Shown here piece by piece: positions 8,531-16,332 of a DNA stretch of 64,000 bases (the stretch's first letter is position 1; each line of letters begins with the position of its first letter). Source of the stretch: Mammaliicoccus lentus (GTDB taxonomy: Bacteria > Bacillota > Bacilli > Staphylococcales > Staphylococcaceae); the NCBI RefSeq assembly GCF_002902755.1, contig NZ_PPRS01000028.1, positions 1 to 64,000 on the forward strand, read 5' to 3'. Below the pieces are notes generated by a model. It ran no database searches. It saw nothing but the letters and a program-made list of their open reading frames with translations, and was not told where the DNA came from. The position numbers and the translations under genes were made by a program.

Positions 8531-9964
8531 TTAATTTTCTAATTCTTTGTATGCTTTTCTTCTTGAAAGTACAATCGTTACTACAAATGCAACAATTATA
8601 GCTATTGCCATACCTATAATATAGTTTAACCAACTACCTGTCGCAATTGAAATAAATCCAGGTAACCCAGCTGTACCTAAAGCAATTGCCTTTACTTTAG
8701 TCGCTGCAATATAGCACGCTCCTGCTCCTGAACCAACAATAGCTCCTATAAATGGATAACGTAGTTTCAAGTTAACACCAAACATAGCAGGTTCTGTGAT
8801 ACCTAATAATGCTGAAATACCAGCAGCTGATGCTACACCTTTTAATTTTTTATTCTTAACAATAAAGAAAGCTGCTAACGTTGCTGCCCCTTGAGCCACA
8901 TTCGACATTGCTGCAATTGGGAAGATAAATGATCCGCCAGTTTTTGCAGTATCAGCTATCAATGTAGTTTCAATTGCAATAAAACTATGGTGCATACCAG
9001 TTATTACAATCGGACCATATAGTAGACCAAATAACAATCCTCCAATTGCTCCACCTGATTCGTACAACCAAGTTAAGCCATCAGATAATAAGTAACCACC
9101 TGAACGCGTGATTGGTCCTACTGCAGCAAAAGTGATAAATGCAGTAAAGAATATTGATAATAACGGTGTTAATAGATTATCTAATGTTGAAGGAATGACT
9201 TTTCTAAACCCTATTTCTAATTTAGCAAGAATATATGAAGCTACCAATATCGGTAAAACTTGTCCTTGGTAACCTACCATTTTAATAGATAAACCGAAAA
9301 ATTCCCACGTCGGAATTTTTTCGCCTTTCGCTAAAGCTTCTGGGTACTCATAACCGTCCATTAAACTAGGATGTACCAATATCATACCTAAAGCAGCACC
9401 TAAGAAGGCATTACCTCCAAACCGTTTTGCAGCACTAAACCCGATAAGTACTGGTAAGAATACAAATGGCGCATTAGCAAACACGTTAATCATACTTGCT
9501 AAACCTGAAAATTGATCATGTACTTCTATAAAAGATTGATTATCATAAAATAAATCTTTTGCTGTTAAGATATTGTTGAGTCCCATCAATAAACCACCAG
9601 CAACTATGGCTGGAATAATTGGAACAAATATATCTGATAACATTTTCACGAATTTTTGTATTGGATTTAACTTTTTAGAAGACTGATTTTTCACTTCTGA
9701 AGATGTTGAAGCTTCAAGTCCTGTTAATTTTTCCATTTCATTAAATACTTTATTAACTGTTCCTGAACCAATAATGATTTGATATTGTCCACCCGTTGAA
9801 AAAGTCCCTTTTACAACTTCCAGATTACTTAACTTATCTTCATCTACTTTACTTTCATCTTTTAATACTAATCTTAACCTAGTCGCACAATGTGCAATAG
9901 CATCTATGTTCTCTTTACCGCCTATCGCATCAATTATGCTTTCAGCTTCCTTTTTATAATTCAT
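8531..9964 (-). CDS. scrA: sucrose-specific PTS EIIBC component
   Basis: A 477-aa sucrose permease that imports sucrose as sucrose-6-phosphate. The N-terminal EIIB domain carries the phosphocysteine in IAHCATRLRLVL near residue 26. The EIIC domain from about residue 105 has roughly ten membrane segments, with the family stretches IVAGGLLMGLNNIL, ITGMHHSFIAIE and GITEPAMFGVN. It is very close to staphylococcal ScrA, also about 480 aa. There is no EIIA domain, so a general EIIA-Glc would serve it. scrB and scrR are not adjacent; as I recall they are also unlinked to scrA in S. xylosus. The promoter at 10030-10058 carries palindromic operators. Confidence 0.9.
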   Translation of the reverse strand: MNYKKEAESIIDAIGGKENIDAIAHCATRLRLVLKDESKVDEDKLSNLEVVKGTFSTGGQYQIIIGSGTVNKVFNEMEKLTGLEASTSSEVKNQSSKKLNPIQKFVKMLSDIFVPIIPAIVAGGLLMGLNNILTAKDLFYDNQSFIEVHDQFSGLASMINVFANAPFVFLPVLIGFSAAKRFGGNAFLGAALGMILVHPSLMDGYEYPEALAKGEKIPTWEFFGLSIKMVGYQGQVLPILVASYILAKLEIGFRKVIPSTLDNLLTPLLSIFFTAFITFAAVGPITRSGGYLLSDGLTWLYESGGAIGGLLFGLLYGPIVITGMHHSFIAIETTLIADTAKTGGSFIFPIAAMSNVAQGAATLAAFFIVKNKKLKGVASAAGISALLGITEPAMFGVNLKLRYPFIGAIVGSGAGACYIAATKVKAIALGTAGLPGFISIATGSWLNYIIGMAIAIIVAFVVTIVLSRRKAYKELEN

Positions 9965-9984
9965 TTAATTCACTCCTCTATAAT

Positions 9985-9996
9985 GGTACCGGTTCC
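9985..9996 (-). promoter_or_regulatory. ScrR-like operator 1, in the scrA leader
   Basis: On the minus strand GGAACCGGTACC, a near-copy of the second operator at 10033-10044. It lies between the promoter and the ribosome site. LacI-family ScrR repressors bind CCGG-centred dyads of this kind. Confidence 0.6.
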
Positions 9997-10029
9997 CAAA
10001 GCTTATAAAAAATAAAATATTCACTTTTG

Positions 10030-10058
10030 ATTGTAACCGGTTCCATTCATTTTGTCAA
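10030..10058 (-). promoter_or_regulatory. scrA promoter with ScrR-like operator in the spacer
   Basis: On the minus strand TTGACA (10058-10053), 17 bases, TACAAT (10035-10030). GGAACCGGTTAC (10044-10033) sits in the spacer and overlaps the -10, the position expected for a LacI-type repressor. The two operator centres are 48 bp apart. Confidence 0.75.
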
Positions 10059-10061
10059 TAT

Positions 10062-10081
10062 CCAAATAATGCATTATTTGG
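10062..10081. promoter_or_regulatory. 20-bp perfect palindrome upstream of the scrA -35
   Basis: CCAAATAATGCATTATTTGG is perfectly self-complementary and begins 4 bases upstream of the -35 hexamer. It has no T-run, so it is more likely a protein-binding site than a terminator. The regulator is unknown. Confidence 0.5.
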
Positions 10082-10106
10082 CATCTCCAATAACTACAAG
10101 ATAAAA

Positions 10107-10152
10107 AAGGCACTGCTTCTTTAGTTGATTTTTTTCAACCTTGCAGTGCCTT
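10107..10152 (-). terminator. terminator of the 10168-11019 lipoprotein gene
   Basis: AAGGCACTGC pairs with GCAGTGCCTT, with an inner GTTGA/TCAAC stem. On the minus strand it is followed by TTTTTTATC. Confidence 0.88.
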
Positions 10153-10167
10153 CAATAAATTATTATT

Positions 10168-11019
10168 TTAGTCGTTAAGATTTATATAGCCGGCTCTTAT
10201 TTTATTACCTTTTTCATCAAAAGATTCCACATATCCATCTTCTCTAACGTTGTAAGAACCTAATAATTTTCCGTTCTTATCAGTATATGAGAATCCAAAA
10301 GTATCATCTTTTTTCTCAGGTTCTTTCCAAATTGTTTTATCAGTATCTACTTTATCAATACCTTCAAATGCTTCTACTGCATCAAAGACATTATCTCGAG
10401 TGATGACTGTATTTTCATCATTGCTTGAATTTGAGAATTCAAAGTCATCAGGATATTGCATAATATATCTTATTTCATCATCTTCATTACTGCCTTCTGT
10501 ATAAACTGCTATTTGATAACCGTTATTCGGCGTTTTATTGTAAATAACGAATGAGTGTCCTTGCCCTCTTCTTAAGTCTTGTGTAGGTTCGCCATGAAAA
10601 TCAACAAACTCTTTATAAGACACATTCTGATTCGGTATAATACTATATTGTTCAATTGGATTCCCTGCTCCTAAGTAATACATAACCATAAAGTTTCCAT
10701 AAACGTAGCCTTCTCTTCCTAAAAAGTTTCTTATATAATCTTCTTCACCATATTTTTGTTGAACTTCTTTTTTATTCATATTTTTTATTAGACCTTTGTA
10801 GCCTGTAACATGATTAGCATTCATATAATTATCGGAAAAATCTTGTGACAATATATCAATATTAGGAGTAGATTGTTTGTTGTTTTCATTATTTGTGTCA
10901 TTATTCTCCGATTTATCCTCCTGTTTAGCATTATTATCTTTGGCTGGTTCGCCTATCGTAATACTACAACCAGATAAAATTATTATTGATGCAAATAAAA
11001 ATGACACTTTATTTTTCAT
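10168..11019 (-). CDS. predicted lipoprotein of unknown function
   Basis: A 283-aa protein with a signal peptide and lipobox IILSGC. An N/D/E/K-rich linker of about 30 residues follows, then a folded region starting near SQDFSDNYMNANHVTGYKG. I do not recognise a catalytic motif. The DUF4947-like layout (GLIKNMNKKEVQQKYGEED, later FHGEPTQDLRR) is seen in several staphylococcal surface lipoproteins. It is a single gene with its own terminator. The start ATG is preceded by GGAGGTATTTAACGAG. Confidence 0.72.
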   Translation of the reverse strand: MKNKVSFLFASIIILSGCSITIGEPAKDNNAKQEDKSENNDTNNENNKQSTPNIDILSQDFSDNYMNANHVTGYKGLIKNMNKKEVQQKYGEEDYIRNFLGREGYVYGNFMVMYYLGAGNPIEQYSIIPNQNVSYKEFVDFHGEPTQDLRRGQGHSFVIYNKTPNNGYQIAVYTEGSNEDDEIRYIMQYPDDFEFSNSSNDENTVITRDNVFDAVEAFEGIDKVDTDKTIWKEPEKKDDTFGFSYTDKNGKLLGSYNVREDGYVESFDEKGNKIRAGYINLND

Positions 11020-11155
11020 CTCGTTAAATACCTCCGAATCTTTATTAATATTTAATTTATTATTCCCATTATACCAAATAATATTCAGAAAAATTTGATA
11101 ACTAGTGAATACTTTTATATAATTACCATTATTAAGAGAAAGGAGTATTATTACA

Positions 11156-12097
11156 ATGAGTGAACGAATTTATGGCAATACACCTTGTTTTTTAGGATCA
11201 CAAAATTTATCAAAGAGTAAAGATTATTCAACTGATGTATTAGTTTATGGTGTTCCATTTGAAGGCCCGTGTACTTGGGGAGACTACACAGGTTGTGAAT
11301 TAGGTCCTAAGCAAATTAGGCTGTCTTCAGCAAGATACAGTGGTTATCTTCCTGAATTGGATCATATTGATGTACACGAACATTTAACAATCGGTGATGT
11401 AGGCGATGTTTCAACAGTACCTCATGACGTTGATGAAACTGTACAAAACATAGAGAAATTTGCCGAAAATTTATGGCGTTCTGAAAAGTTTCTAGTAGGT
11501 TTAGGCGGGGATCATGGTATAACTTATCCAATTTTAAAAGCCTTAACTAACACTGGAAAACGTGTAGGTATCATCCATTTAGACGCACATTATGATAATA
11601 TGCCGAATTATGAAAATGAGCAATTCGCTCGTAATACACCTTTCATGAGACTTTATGAAACTGAAGGTATTCGTAATGAAAGCCTTATTCATACAGGAAT
11701 ACACGGTCCAAGAAACCATCCTGAAACAGGAAAGTTCGCTAAAGAAAATGGAGCAGTTACGATTACAATCAATGATATACGTGAAACTGACGATTTACGC
11801 AAGTTCGCTAAAGATATATATTTGCAAGCAAGTAATGATGTAGATGTTGTATATTTAACGATTTGTAGTGATGTGTTGGACTTTGCTTTTAATCCAGGAG
11901 GACCTGTAGATGGCAATGGTTTAACAAGTTATGAATTATTAACAATGATTTATGAATTTGGAAAATTAGGTTTAGTTGGTATGGATTTTGTAGAAGTCTA
12001 TCCAATGCAAGACGCTAATCAAAATTCATCTCACTTTGTATCTACAGCTGTGCTTTACGTATTAGCAGGACATATAAAACATTTAAATAAAGCTTAA
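11156..12097 (+). CDS. arginase/agmatinase-family ureohydrolase with altered metal site
   Basis: A 313-aa ureohydrolase-fold protein. Canonical members hydrolyse a guanidino or formimino group with a two-Mn centre. GGDH (His120) and DAHYD (Asp143, His145, Asp147) are present, as is the late Glu of GMDFVEVYP (Glu280). The usual S-x-D-x-D metal motif, however, reads TICSD (Cys237, Asp239), replacing the Asp that bridges both metals in arginase. The canonical HGT before the PF pair reads ARNTPF. Both changes need more than one base substitution, so they look like subfamily traits. Substrate unknown; formimidoylglutamase and agmatinase are possible labels. The Nramp-like gene follows 29 bases later, probably in the same operon. 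Confidence 0.75.
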   Translation: MSERIYGNTPCFLGSQNLSKSKDYSTDVLVYGVPFEGPCTWGDYTGCELGPKQIRLSSARYSGYLPELDHIDVHEHLTIGDVGDVSTVPHDVDETVQNIEKFAENLWRSEKFLVGLGGDHGITYPILKALTNTGKRVGIIHLDAHYDNMPNYENEQFARNTPFMRLYETEGIRNESLIHTGIHGPRNHPETGKFAKENGAVTITINDIRETDDLRKFAKDIYLQASNDVDVVYLTICSDVLDFAFNPGGPVDGNGLTSYELLTMIYEFGKLGLVGMDFVEVYPMQDANQNSSHFVSTAVLYVLAGHIKHLNKA

Positions 12098-12126
12098 TGT
12101 TTTTGTAAACGAAGGGAATGGTTTAA

Positions 12127-13347
12127 ATCGTAGAAAATAAAAGGAAAAGTAACTTTGGTATATTCGGACCAGGTATGATTATAACCGCTTCTTTCATAGG
12201 TCCTGGAACTGTTACAACGATGACTCAAGGGGGTGCAGGCTTTGGATATAGTCTGCTTTGGGCAGTCTTATTCTCTATTATCGCGACCATTGCGCTTCAA
12301 GAAATGGTTGCACGTTTAGCACTCGTTACCAATGAAGGCTTAGGTGAAGCAATCCGGGATATATTCAATCATCATTTACTAAAACTCATCACAGTATGGT
12401 TTAGTATGATAGCTGTTGCTGTTGGTTGTGCTGCATACATATCCGGAGATTTGCTAGGAACTTCTTTAGGTGCCGCCTATTTAATAGGAGTGCCTGAAAA
12501 TGTTATCGCACCTATTATTGGCGTTATCATTTTATGCATAGGTTTAATTGGTAGTTACGATTTAATCGAAAAAGTCATGACTGTTCTTGTATTAGTAATG
12601 GGCATTATATTTGTTACGACAGTTATTGTTATACAGCCAGACTTTGGTGCAGTACTCAAAGGAGCATTTGTACCAAGTATACCTAATGGCTCTTTATTAA
12701 CAGTTATCGCGTTAATAGGTACAACTGTCGTACCTTATAACTTCTTTATACACGCGAGTTCTATTCACGAACGATTTAACGGTATTAAAGATTTAAAGGC
12801 AGTACGTATAGATACAATCGTTGCGATAGGTTTAGGTGGTATCATATCCGCTGCAATACTGATCACAGCTGGTACATTAATTGAAGGAGATGAAGTATCA
12901 AGTCTTGTTCAACTATCTGAGCCTCTTAAGCCAATTCTCGGAGATTTTGCACCATTATTTATGAGTATCGGACTATTTTCAGCCGGATTATCCTCAGCAA
13001 TAGCCTCTCCAATGGGCGCAGCAGCAACAATAAGCAGTTGCTTACGTTGGAAAGGTGGCGTTAAAAGCAAAAAATACCGCTTCGTATTCGCTGTTGTTAT
13101 ATTTATCGGTATTATAACTTCAGCGCTAGGATTTGAACCACTTGAAGTACTGTTACTCGCACAAGCTTTAAATGGCGTTATTTTACCAATCATTGCGATT
13201 TTAATATTTATCATTTTAAACAAGAAAAATATGATGGGAAAATTCGCAAATGGTATCGTGTTGAATATTATCGGGCTGTTTGTAGTACTTGTAGTATCAT
13301 TCTTAGGTATTTACAGTCTAGTCGATGCTATTCAAAGTTTATTATAA
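12127..13347 (+). CDS. divergent Nramp (SLC11)-family transporter, start codon apparently ATC
   Basis: About 406 aa with eleven or so membrane segments in the Nramp/LeuT fold. The metal-binding motifs are changed: TM1 DPGN reads GPGT (ASFIGPGTVTT) and TM6 MPH reads VPY (TTVVPYNFFIHAS). The protein is therefore unlikely to be a classical Mn/Fe importer; it may carry Mg or a non-metal substrate. The frame is open back to ATC at 12127, with GAAGGGA 10 bases upstream, but there is no ATG, GTG or TTG before the ATG at 12175. That ATG lies inside conserved TM1 and has no ribosome site. Either an ATG-to-ATC mutation or a rare non-canonical start is implied. Confidence 0.72.
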   Translation: MVENKRKSNFGIFGPGMIITASFIGPGTVTTMTQGGAGFGYSLLWAVLFSIIATIALQEMVARLALVTNEGLGEAIRDIFNHHLLKLITVWFSMIAVAVGCAAYISGDLLGTSLGAAYLIGVPENVIAPIIGVIILCIGLIGSYDLIEKVMTVLVLVMGIIFVTTVIVIQPDFGAVLKGAFVPSIPNGSLLTVIALIGTTVVPYNFFIHASSIHERFNGIKDLKAVRIDTIVAIGLGGIISAAILITAGTLIEGDEVSSLVQLSEPLKPILGDFAPLFMSIGLFSAGLSSAIASPMGAAATISSCLRWKGGVKSKKYRFVFAVVIFIGIITSALGFEPLEVLLLAQALNGVILPIIAILIFIILNKKNMMGKFANGIVLNIIGLFVVLVVSFLGIYSLVDAIQSLL

Positions 13348-13366
13348 TATGGCTTATTGAATTTTT

Positions 13367-13400
13367 AGAGGCTGAGACATAAATACATGTCTCAACCTCT
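13367..13400 (+). terminator. terminator of the ureohydrolase-Nramp operon
   Basis: AGAGGCTGAGACAT pairs with ATGTCTCAACCTCT (one mismatch) and is followed by ATTTTTATT. Confidence 0.88.
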
Positions 13401-13410
13401 ATTTTTATTG

Positions 13411-13516
13411 TCATTTCTTGCAAAACCTGTCAATAACGGTAGTCTTGTTGTCTTTTCTCGTAAAACGTGTCAATAACGATAGCCTTATTGCCTTTTCTCA
13501 GTAGTCTTGTCAATAA
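13411..13516 (+). repeat. family B tandem repeat, three copies, 40-bp period
   Basis: The core TGTCAATAACG recurs at 13429 and 13469 and as TGTCAATAAGG at 13509, exactly 40 bases apart. The units share CTTTTCT..AAACGTGTC before the core and a CAATAA/TTATTG mini-stem after it. A two-unit copy with the same 40-base spacing is at 54168-54220 and a degenerate one is near 47825. Confidence 0.85.
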
Positions 13517-13528
13517 GGAGTATGTTAT

Positions 13529-13636
13529 GTTGCACGTGGAACTCGTCTTGCAACTTTCGGAGGCATTATGTTGCACGTGGATCTCGTCTTGCAACTTTCG
13601 GAGGCATTATGTCGCACGTGGACTTTCTCTTGCAAC
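13529..13636 (+). repeat. family A tandem repeat, three copies, 41-bp period
   Basis: Units begin at 13529, 13570 and 13611, exactly 41 bases apart. Each is a 26-base hairpin-like element (GTTGCACGTGG..CTTGCAAC) plus a 15-base spacer TTTCGGAGGCATTAT. Open frames across this array are translations of the repeat, not genes. The rest of the 13348-13747 gap holds only terminators. Confidence 0.88.
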
Positions 13637-13689
13637 ATATCTACCTTTTCATCAGTGAAAATCTGATCTCAAATTATAAAAATATAATA

Positions 13690-13740
13690 AAAACACCTCC
13701 GTATTGGTTCATACTACATGAATCTATACGGAAGTGTTTT
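13690..13740. terminator. bidirectional terminator
   Basis: AAAACACCTCCGTAT pairs with ATACGGAAGTGTTTT (one mismatch) across a 21-base loop. It ends the minus-strand acetyltransferase gene. Confidence 0.82.
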
Positions 13741-13747
13741 TCTATAA

Positions 13748-14269
13748 TCAACTTATATTTGTTTCTACTATATAATCTGTAGATATGTCATTCCCTGCAT
13801 AAAATTGATGTGATCCTGTTATTTTATAGCCATGTCTTTCATAAAATTCTATAGCTCTGTGGTTATTTTCCCACACGCCTAGCCATAATTTTTTCTTTCC
13901 ATTGTCACGCGCAATTTCAAATGCTTTTTCCATAAGTATGCTACCTATACCTTTGGATTGAAATTCGCGATACATATACAATCGCTGTACTTCCAAATAG
14001 TCTTCACCTTTTGGTTCTGTTTGAGCGTCTCCAATGTTTAATTTCATATAACCTGCTACTTCTCCATTATATCTGGCAAAAAAGTACCATGATTGTTTAT
14101 TACTCATTTCATCTAGTAATGCCTCTGTACTATAAGCCTCTTTGAAAAATGTTTTTAAATCTTCTTCAGACATTGTATGTTTAAAAGCATCACTAAAAGT
14201 TTGTTTACAAATTTTAGATAAAATCGTAACTTCTTCATTTTTAATTTTATCAATTGTTACTGAACACAT
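13748..14269 (-). CDS. paiA: PaiA-like polyamine/spermidine N-acetyltransferase
   Basis: A 173-aa GNAT enzyme closely resembling Bacillus PaiA, which acetylates spermidine and spermine. Shared stretches include TFSDAFKHTMSEEDLKTFF, YFFARYNGEVAGYMKLNIGDAQ, the acetyl-CoA loop FQSKGIGSILMEKA, KKLWLGVWENNHRAIEFYERHGY and a C-terminal FYAGND. Single gene, divergent from ytoQ with about 100 bases between. Polyamine substrate is inferred from the family. Confidence 0.8.
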   Translation of the reverse strand: MCSVTIDKIKNEEVTILSKICKQTFSDAFKHTMSEEDLKTFFKEAYSTEALLDEMSNKQSWYFFARYNGEVAGYMKLNIGDAQTEPKGEDYLEVQRLYMYREFQSKGIGSILMEKAFEIARDNGKKKLWLGVWENNHRAIEFYERHGYKITGSHQFYAGNDISTDYIVETNIS

Positions 14270-14378
14270 ATTTAGGACCCACTTTCATAATTTTTGAACT
14301 ATTATATTTTTTACAATCATATCAAATATGTAATCCTTTTGCATATGTTAAACTTAGTTAAAAGGATGATTTTATTAT

Positions 14379-14822
14379 ATGTTAAATTTAACTGTTTATT
14401 TAGCAGGTCAAATTCATGATGATTGGCGTGATGAACTTGCACAAAAAGCTAAGCAACAAGACTTACCACTAACATTTGTCGGTCCACAAACAAACCATGA
14501 TCGTTCAGATAACATTGGTGAAGATATCTTAGGAGAGCAACCTAACAATTATTATAGAGATAACGCTGCTTCTGATATCAACAACTTACGTACACAAGTA
14601 TTGATGAATAAAGCAGATATTGTTATCGCTTTATTTGGAGAAAAGTATAAACAATGGAATACAGCAATGGATGCGTCTGCTGCGATTACTCTAAATAAAC
14701 CATTAATTATTGTGAGACCTACAGATTTAATCCATCCACTTAAAGAACTATCTAATAAAGCAAATGTTACAGTAGAAACAATTGAGCAAGCATTGGAAGT
14801 TATACAGTACATTTATGAATAA
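14379..14822 (+). CDS. ytoQ: YtoQ family protein
   Basis: A 147-aa protein nearly colinear with Bacillus YtoQ: the start VYLAGQIHDDWRDEL, then FVGPQTNHDRSDNIGEDILG, NNLRTQVLMNKADIVIALFG and KYKQWNTAMDASAAI. The fold is related to nucleoside 2-deoxyribosyltransferase-like Rossmann proteins. No biochemical role is known to me. The start follows AAAGGATG at a somewhat long spacing. It has its own terminator. Confidence 0.85.
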   Translation: MLNLTVYLAGQIHDDWRDELAQKAKQQDLPLTFVGPQTNHDRSDNIGEDILGEQPNNYYRDNAASDINNLRTQVLMNKADIVIALFGEKYKQWNTAMDASAAITLNKPLIIVRPTDLIHPLKELSNKANVTVETIEQALEVIQYIYE

Positions 14823-14843
14823 TATATTTCCTAGGAAATGATA

Positions 14844-14879
14844 AAATCAGGCGAGATGATTAACTATCTTGCCTGATTT
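14844..14879. terminator. bidirectional terminator between ytoQ and the thrE genes
   Basis: AAATCAGGCgAGAT pairs with ATCTtGCCTGATTT around an 8-base loop. Confidence 0.87.
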
Positions 14880-14880
14880 C

Positions 14881-15336
14881 TTAGTTTCTTTTTAATTTTA
14901 TTTGTTTACCATAAGTAAAATATAATTTAGATAACAAGTCAGATATTAATAACCCTAGAGCTATAGCGCTAGATATTAAAGCAACTTGTATCATTGTGAC
15001 TAATGCTTCATGATAATTGTTAAGCACTAAATTTCTAATTGCTTGATAAGCTGTACCACCGGGAACAAGTGGGATAATCCCTGGGATAATAAAAAGGATG
15101 GCAGGAGAGAAAAATTTTCTCGACATATAATGACTCATGATACCAACAAAAAATCCACCAAAGAATGATGCCTGAATATCTGAATAATCATAGAATATAC
15201 TAATTTGAAACATTCCCCAGCCAACAGCTCCAACTAGACCAGCTGGTACAAGTAAATATTTTGGCGCGTTAAACAATAATCCAAAAAAACAAGATGCACC
15301 AAAACTAAATACTATATTTAAGATTATTGTTATCAA
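14881..15336 (-). CDS. threonine/serine exporter, ThrE C-terminal half (DUF3815 type)
   Basis: A 151-aa membrane protein with about five helices. It corresponds to the second half of corynebacterial ThrE, in which the two halves are fused. The recognisable stretch is FFVGIMSHYMSRKFFSPAILFIIPGIIPLVPGGTAYQA, given here only as its key parts: SHYMSRKF, PGIIPLVPG. It starts 13 bases after the stop of its partner gene (15350-16108) and would act as a two-subunit exporter of threonine/serine. Substrate is inferred from the family. Confidence 0.82.
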   Translation of the reverse strand: MITIILNIVFSFGASCFFGLLFNAPKYLLVPAGLVGAVGWGMFQISIFYDYSDIQASFFGGFFVGIMSHYMSRKFFSPAILFIIPGIIPLVPGGTAYQAIRNLVLNNYHEALVTMIQVALISSAIALGLLISDLLSKLYFTYGKQIKLKRN

Positions 15337-15349
15337 CGTACCTCACCTC

Positions 15350-16108
15350 TCAAAAGAAAATTAATAATATAATACCTACACCTGTTCCGATAGCAATAGA
15401 GGTAAAGGTCGCTTCTAACCCTTTAGAAATACCTACCAACAGTTGTCCTAGGAATAAATCTTGTATTGCACAAGTTATTAATACACCTGGTACAATTGGC
15501 ATGACTGCTGATATGATAACGATATTAAGTGTATCTCCACCTAGCCACATTTGATTATAGATGGCAATTAAGGCAATTGCGGCGGCTGCAATAATCTCTG
15601 CAATAAATTTCACTCTCGTCCAAGAGTGCACTAATTCTACTATAGTATAACCTATAGCACCTGCTAAAAAGGTAGCCAATATATCTTGCATATCCCCACT
15701 ATATAAATATAGAAAGAACAGTGATATAAATCCCGCTATAAAAAATTTAAGTTTCAGTGAGTAAGGTAAAGGTGAAGCATGTATTTTATTCAGTCTTTCC
15801 AATGCATCTATAGCAGTAATTTGTTCGTTCACGAGCATTCGTGATACATTATTCGCACGATGAATATCTCCCAAATTTGTATCTCTTTTACTAACACGAT
15901 ATACCCTAATATTATCGTTTACGTCTAAAGCAAAGTTGATGAATGTGGAACTAACATAACACTGGTTATTTGGATAGCCTAGATGTTTTGCCATTCTATA
16001 CATCGTATCTTCTACTCTGAACGCTTCTGCTCCAGCTTCCAAAAGGACACGACCAGCTTTCATTACAATTTCTTGAACTAACTCTTCAGGAACATTCTGT
16101 TTATCCAT
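15350..16108 (-). CDS. threonine/serine exporter, ThrE N-terminal half (DUF1212 type)
   Basis: A 252-aa protein: a cytoplasmic N-terminal region of about 120 residues with the DUF1212 marks AGRVLLEAGAEAFRVEDTMYR and RVSKRDTNLGDIHRANN (shown in part), then about five membrane segments ending in IGTGVGIILLIFF. The ATG is preceded by GAGGTGGTGGG. First gene of a two-gene operon with 14881-15336. The 224-base gap to the divergent marR-type gene contains an AATTCAG/CTGAAAATT dyad near 16150-16178, whose role is not known. Confidence 0.83.
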   Translation of the reverse strand: MDKQNVPEELVQEIVMKAGRVLLEAGAEAFRVEDTMYRMAKHLGYPNNQCYVSSTFINFALDVNDNIRVYRVSKRDTNLGDIHRANNVSRMLVNEQITAIDALERLNKIHASPLPYSLKLKFFIAGFISLFFLYLYSGDMQDILATFLAGAIGYTIVELVHSWTRVKFIAEIIAAAAIALIAIYNQMWLGGDTLNIVIISAVMPIVPGVLITCAIQDLFLGQLLVGISKGLEATFTSIAIGTGVGIILLIFF

Positions 16109-16332
16109 CCACCCACCACCTCACTTTGCTATACCTATAAGAATATCAAAAATTCAGCTGTAATTTAACTGAAAATTCAATATTTATTTATTTTCTATCT
16201 TATTTCCAAAAAATTCATATAAATAGTAAATTGAGCACCATAATTTATGCAATTTTATGAACATTTTTGTTACAACTTGACTTTGAACCCATTTCATAAT
16301 AGGCTTAATTTTGACGTAAGGAGGATGATAAA

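Noticed and set aside
13411-13636. Possible CRISPR array
   Set aside because: Units of 40-41 bp are near-identical along their full length, so there are no unique spacers, and no cas gene is nearby.
13467-13782. Open frames of 63 and 91 aa on the plus strand
   Set aside because: They are translations of the tandem repeats (recurring VARG/LQLS-type peptides) with no gene-like composition.
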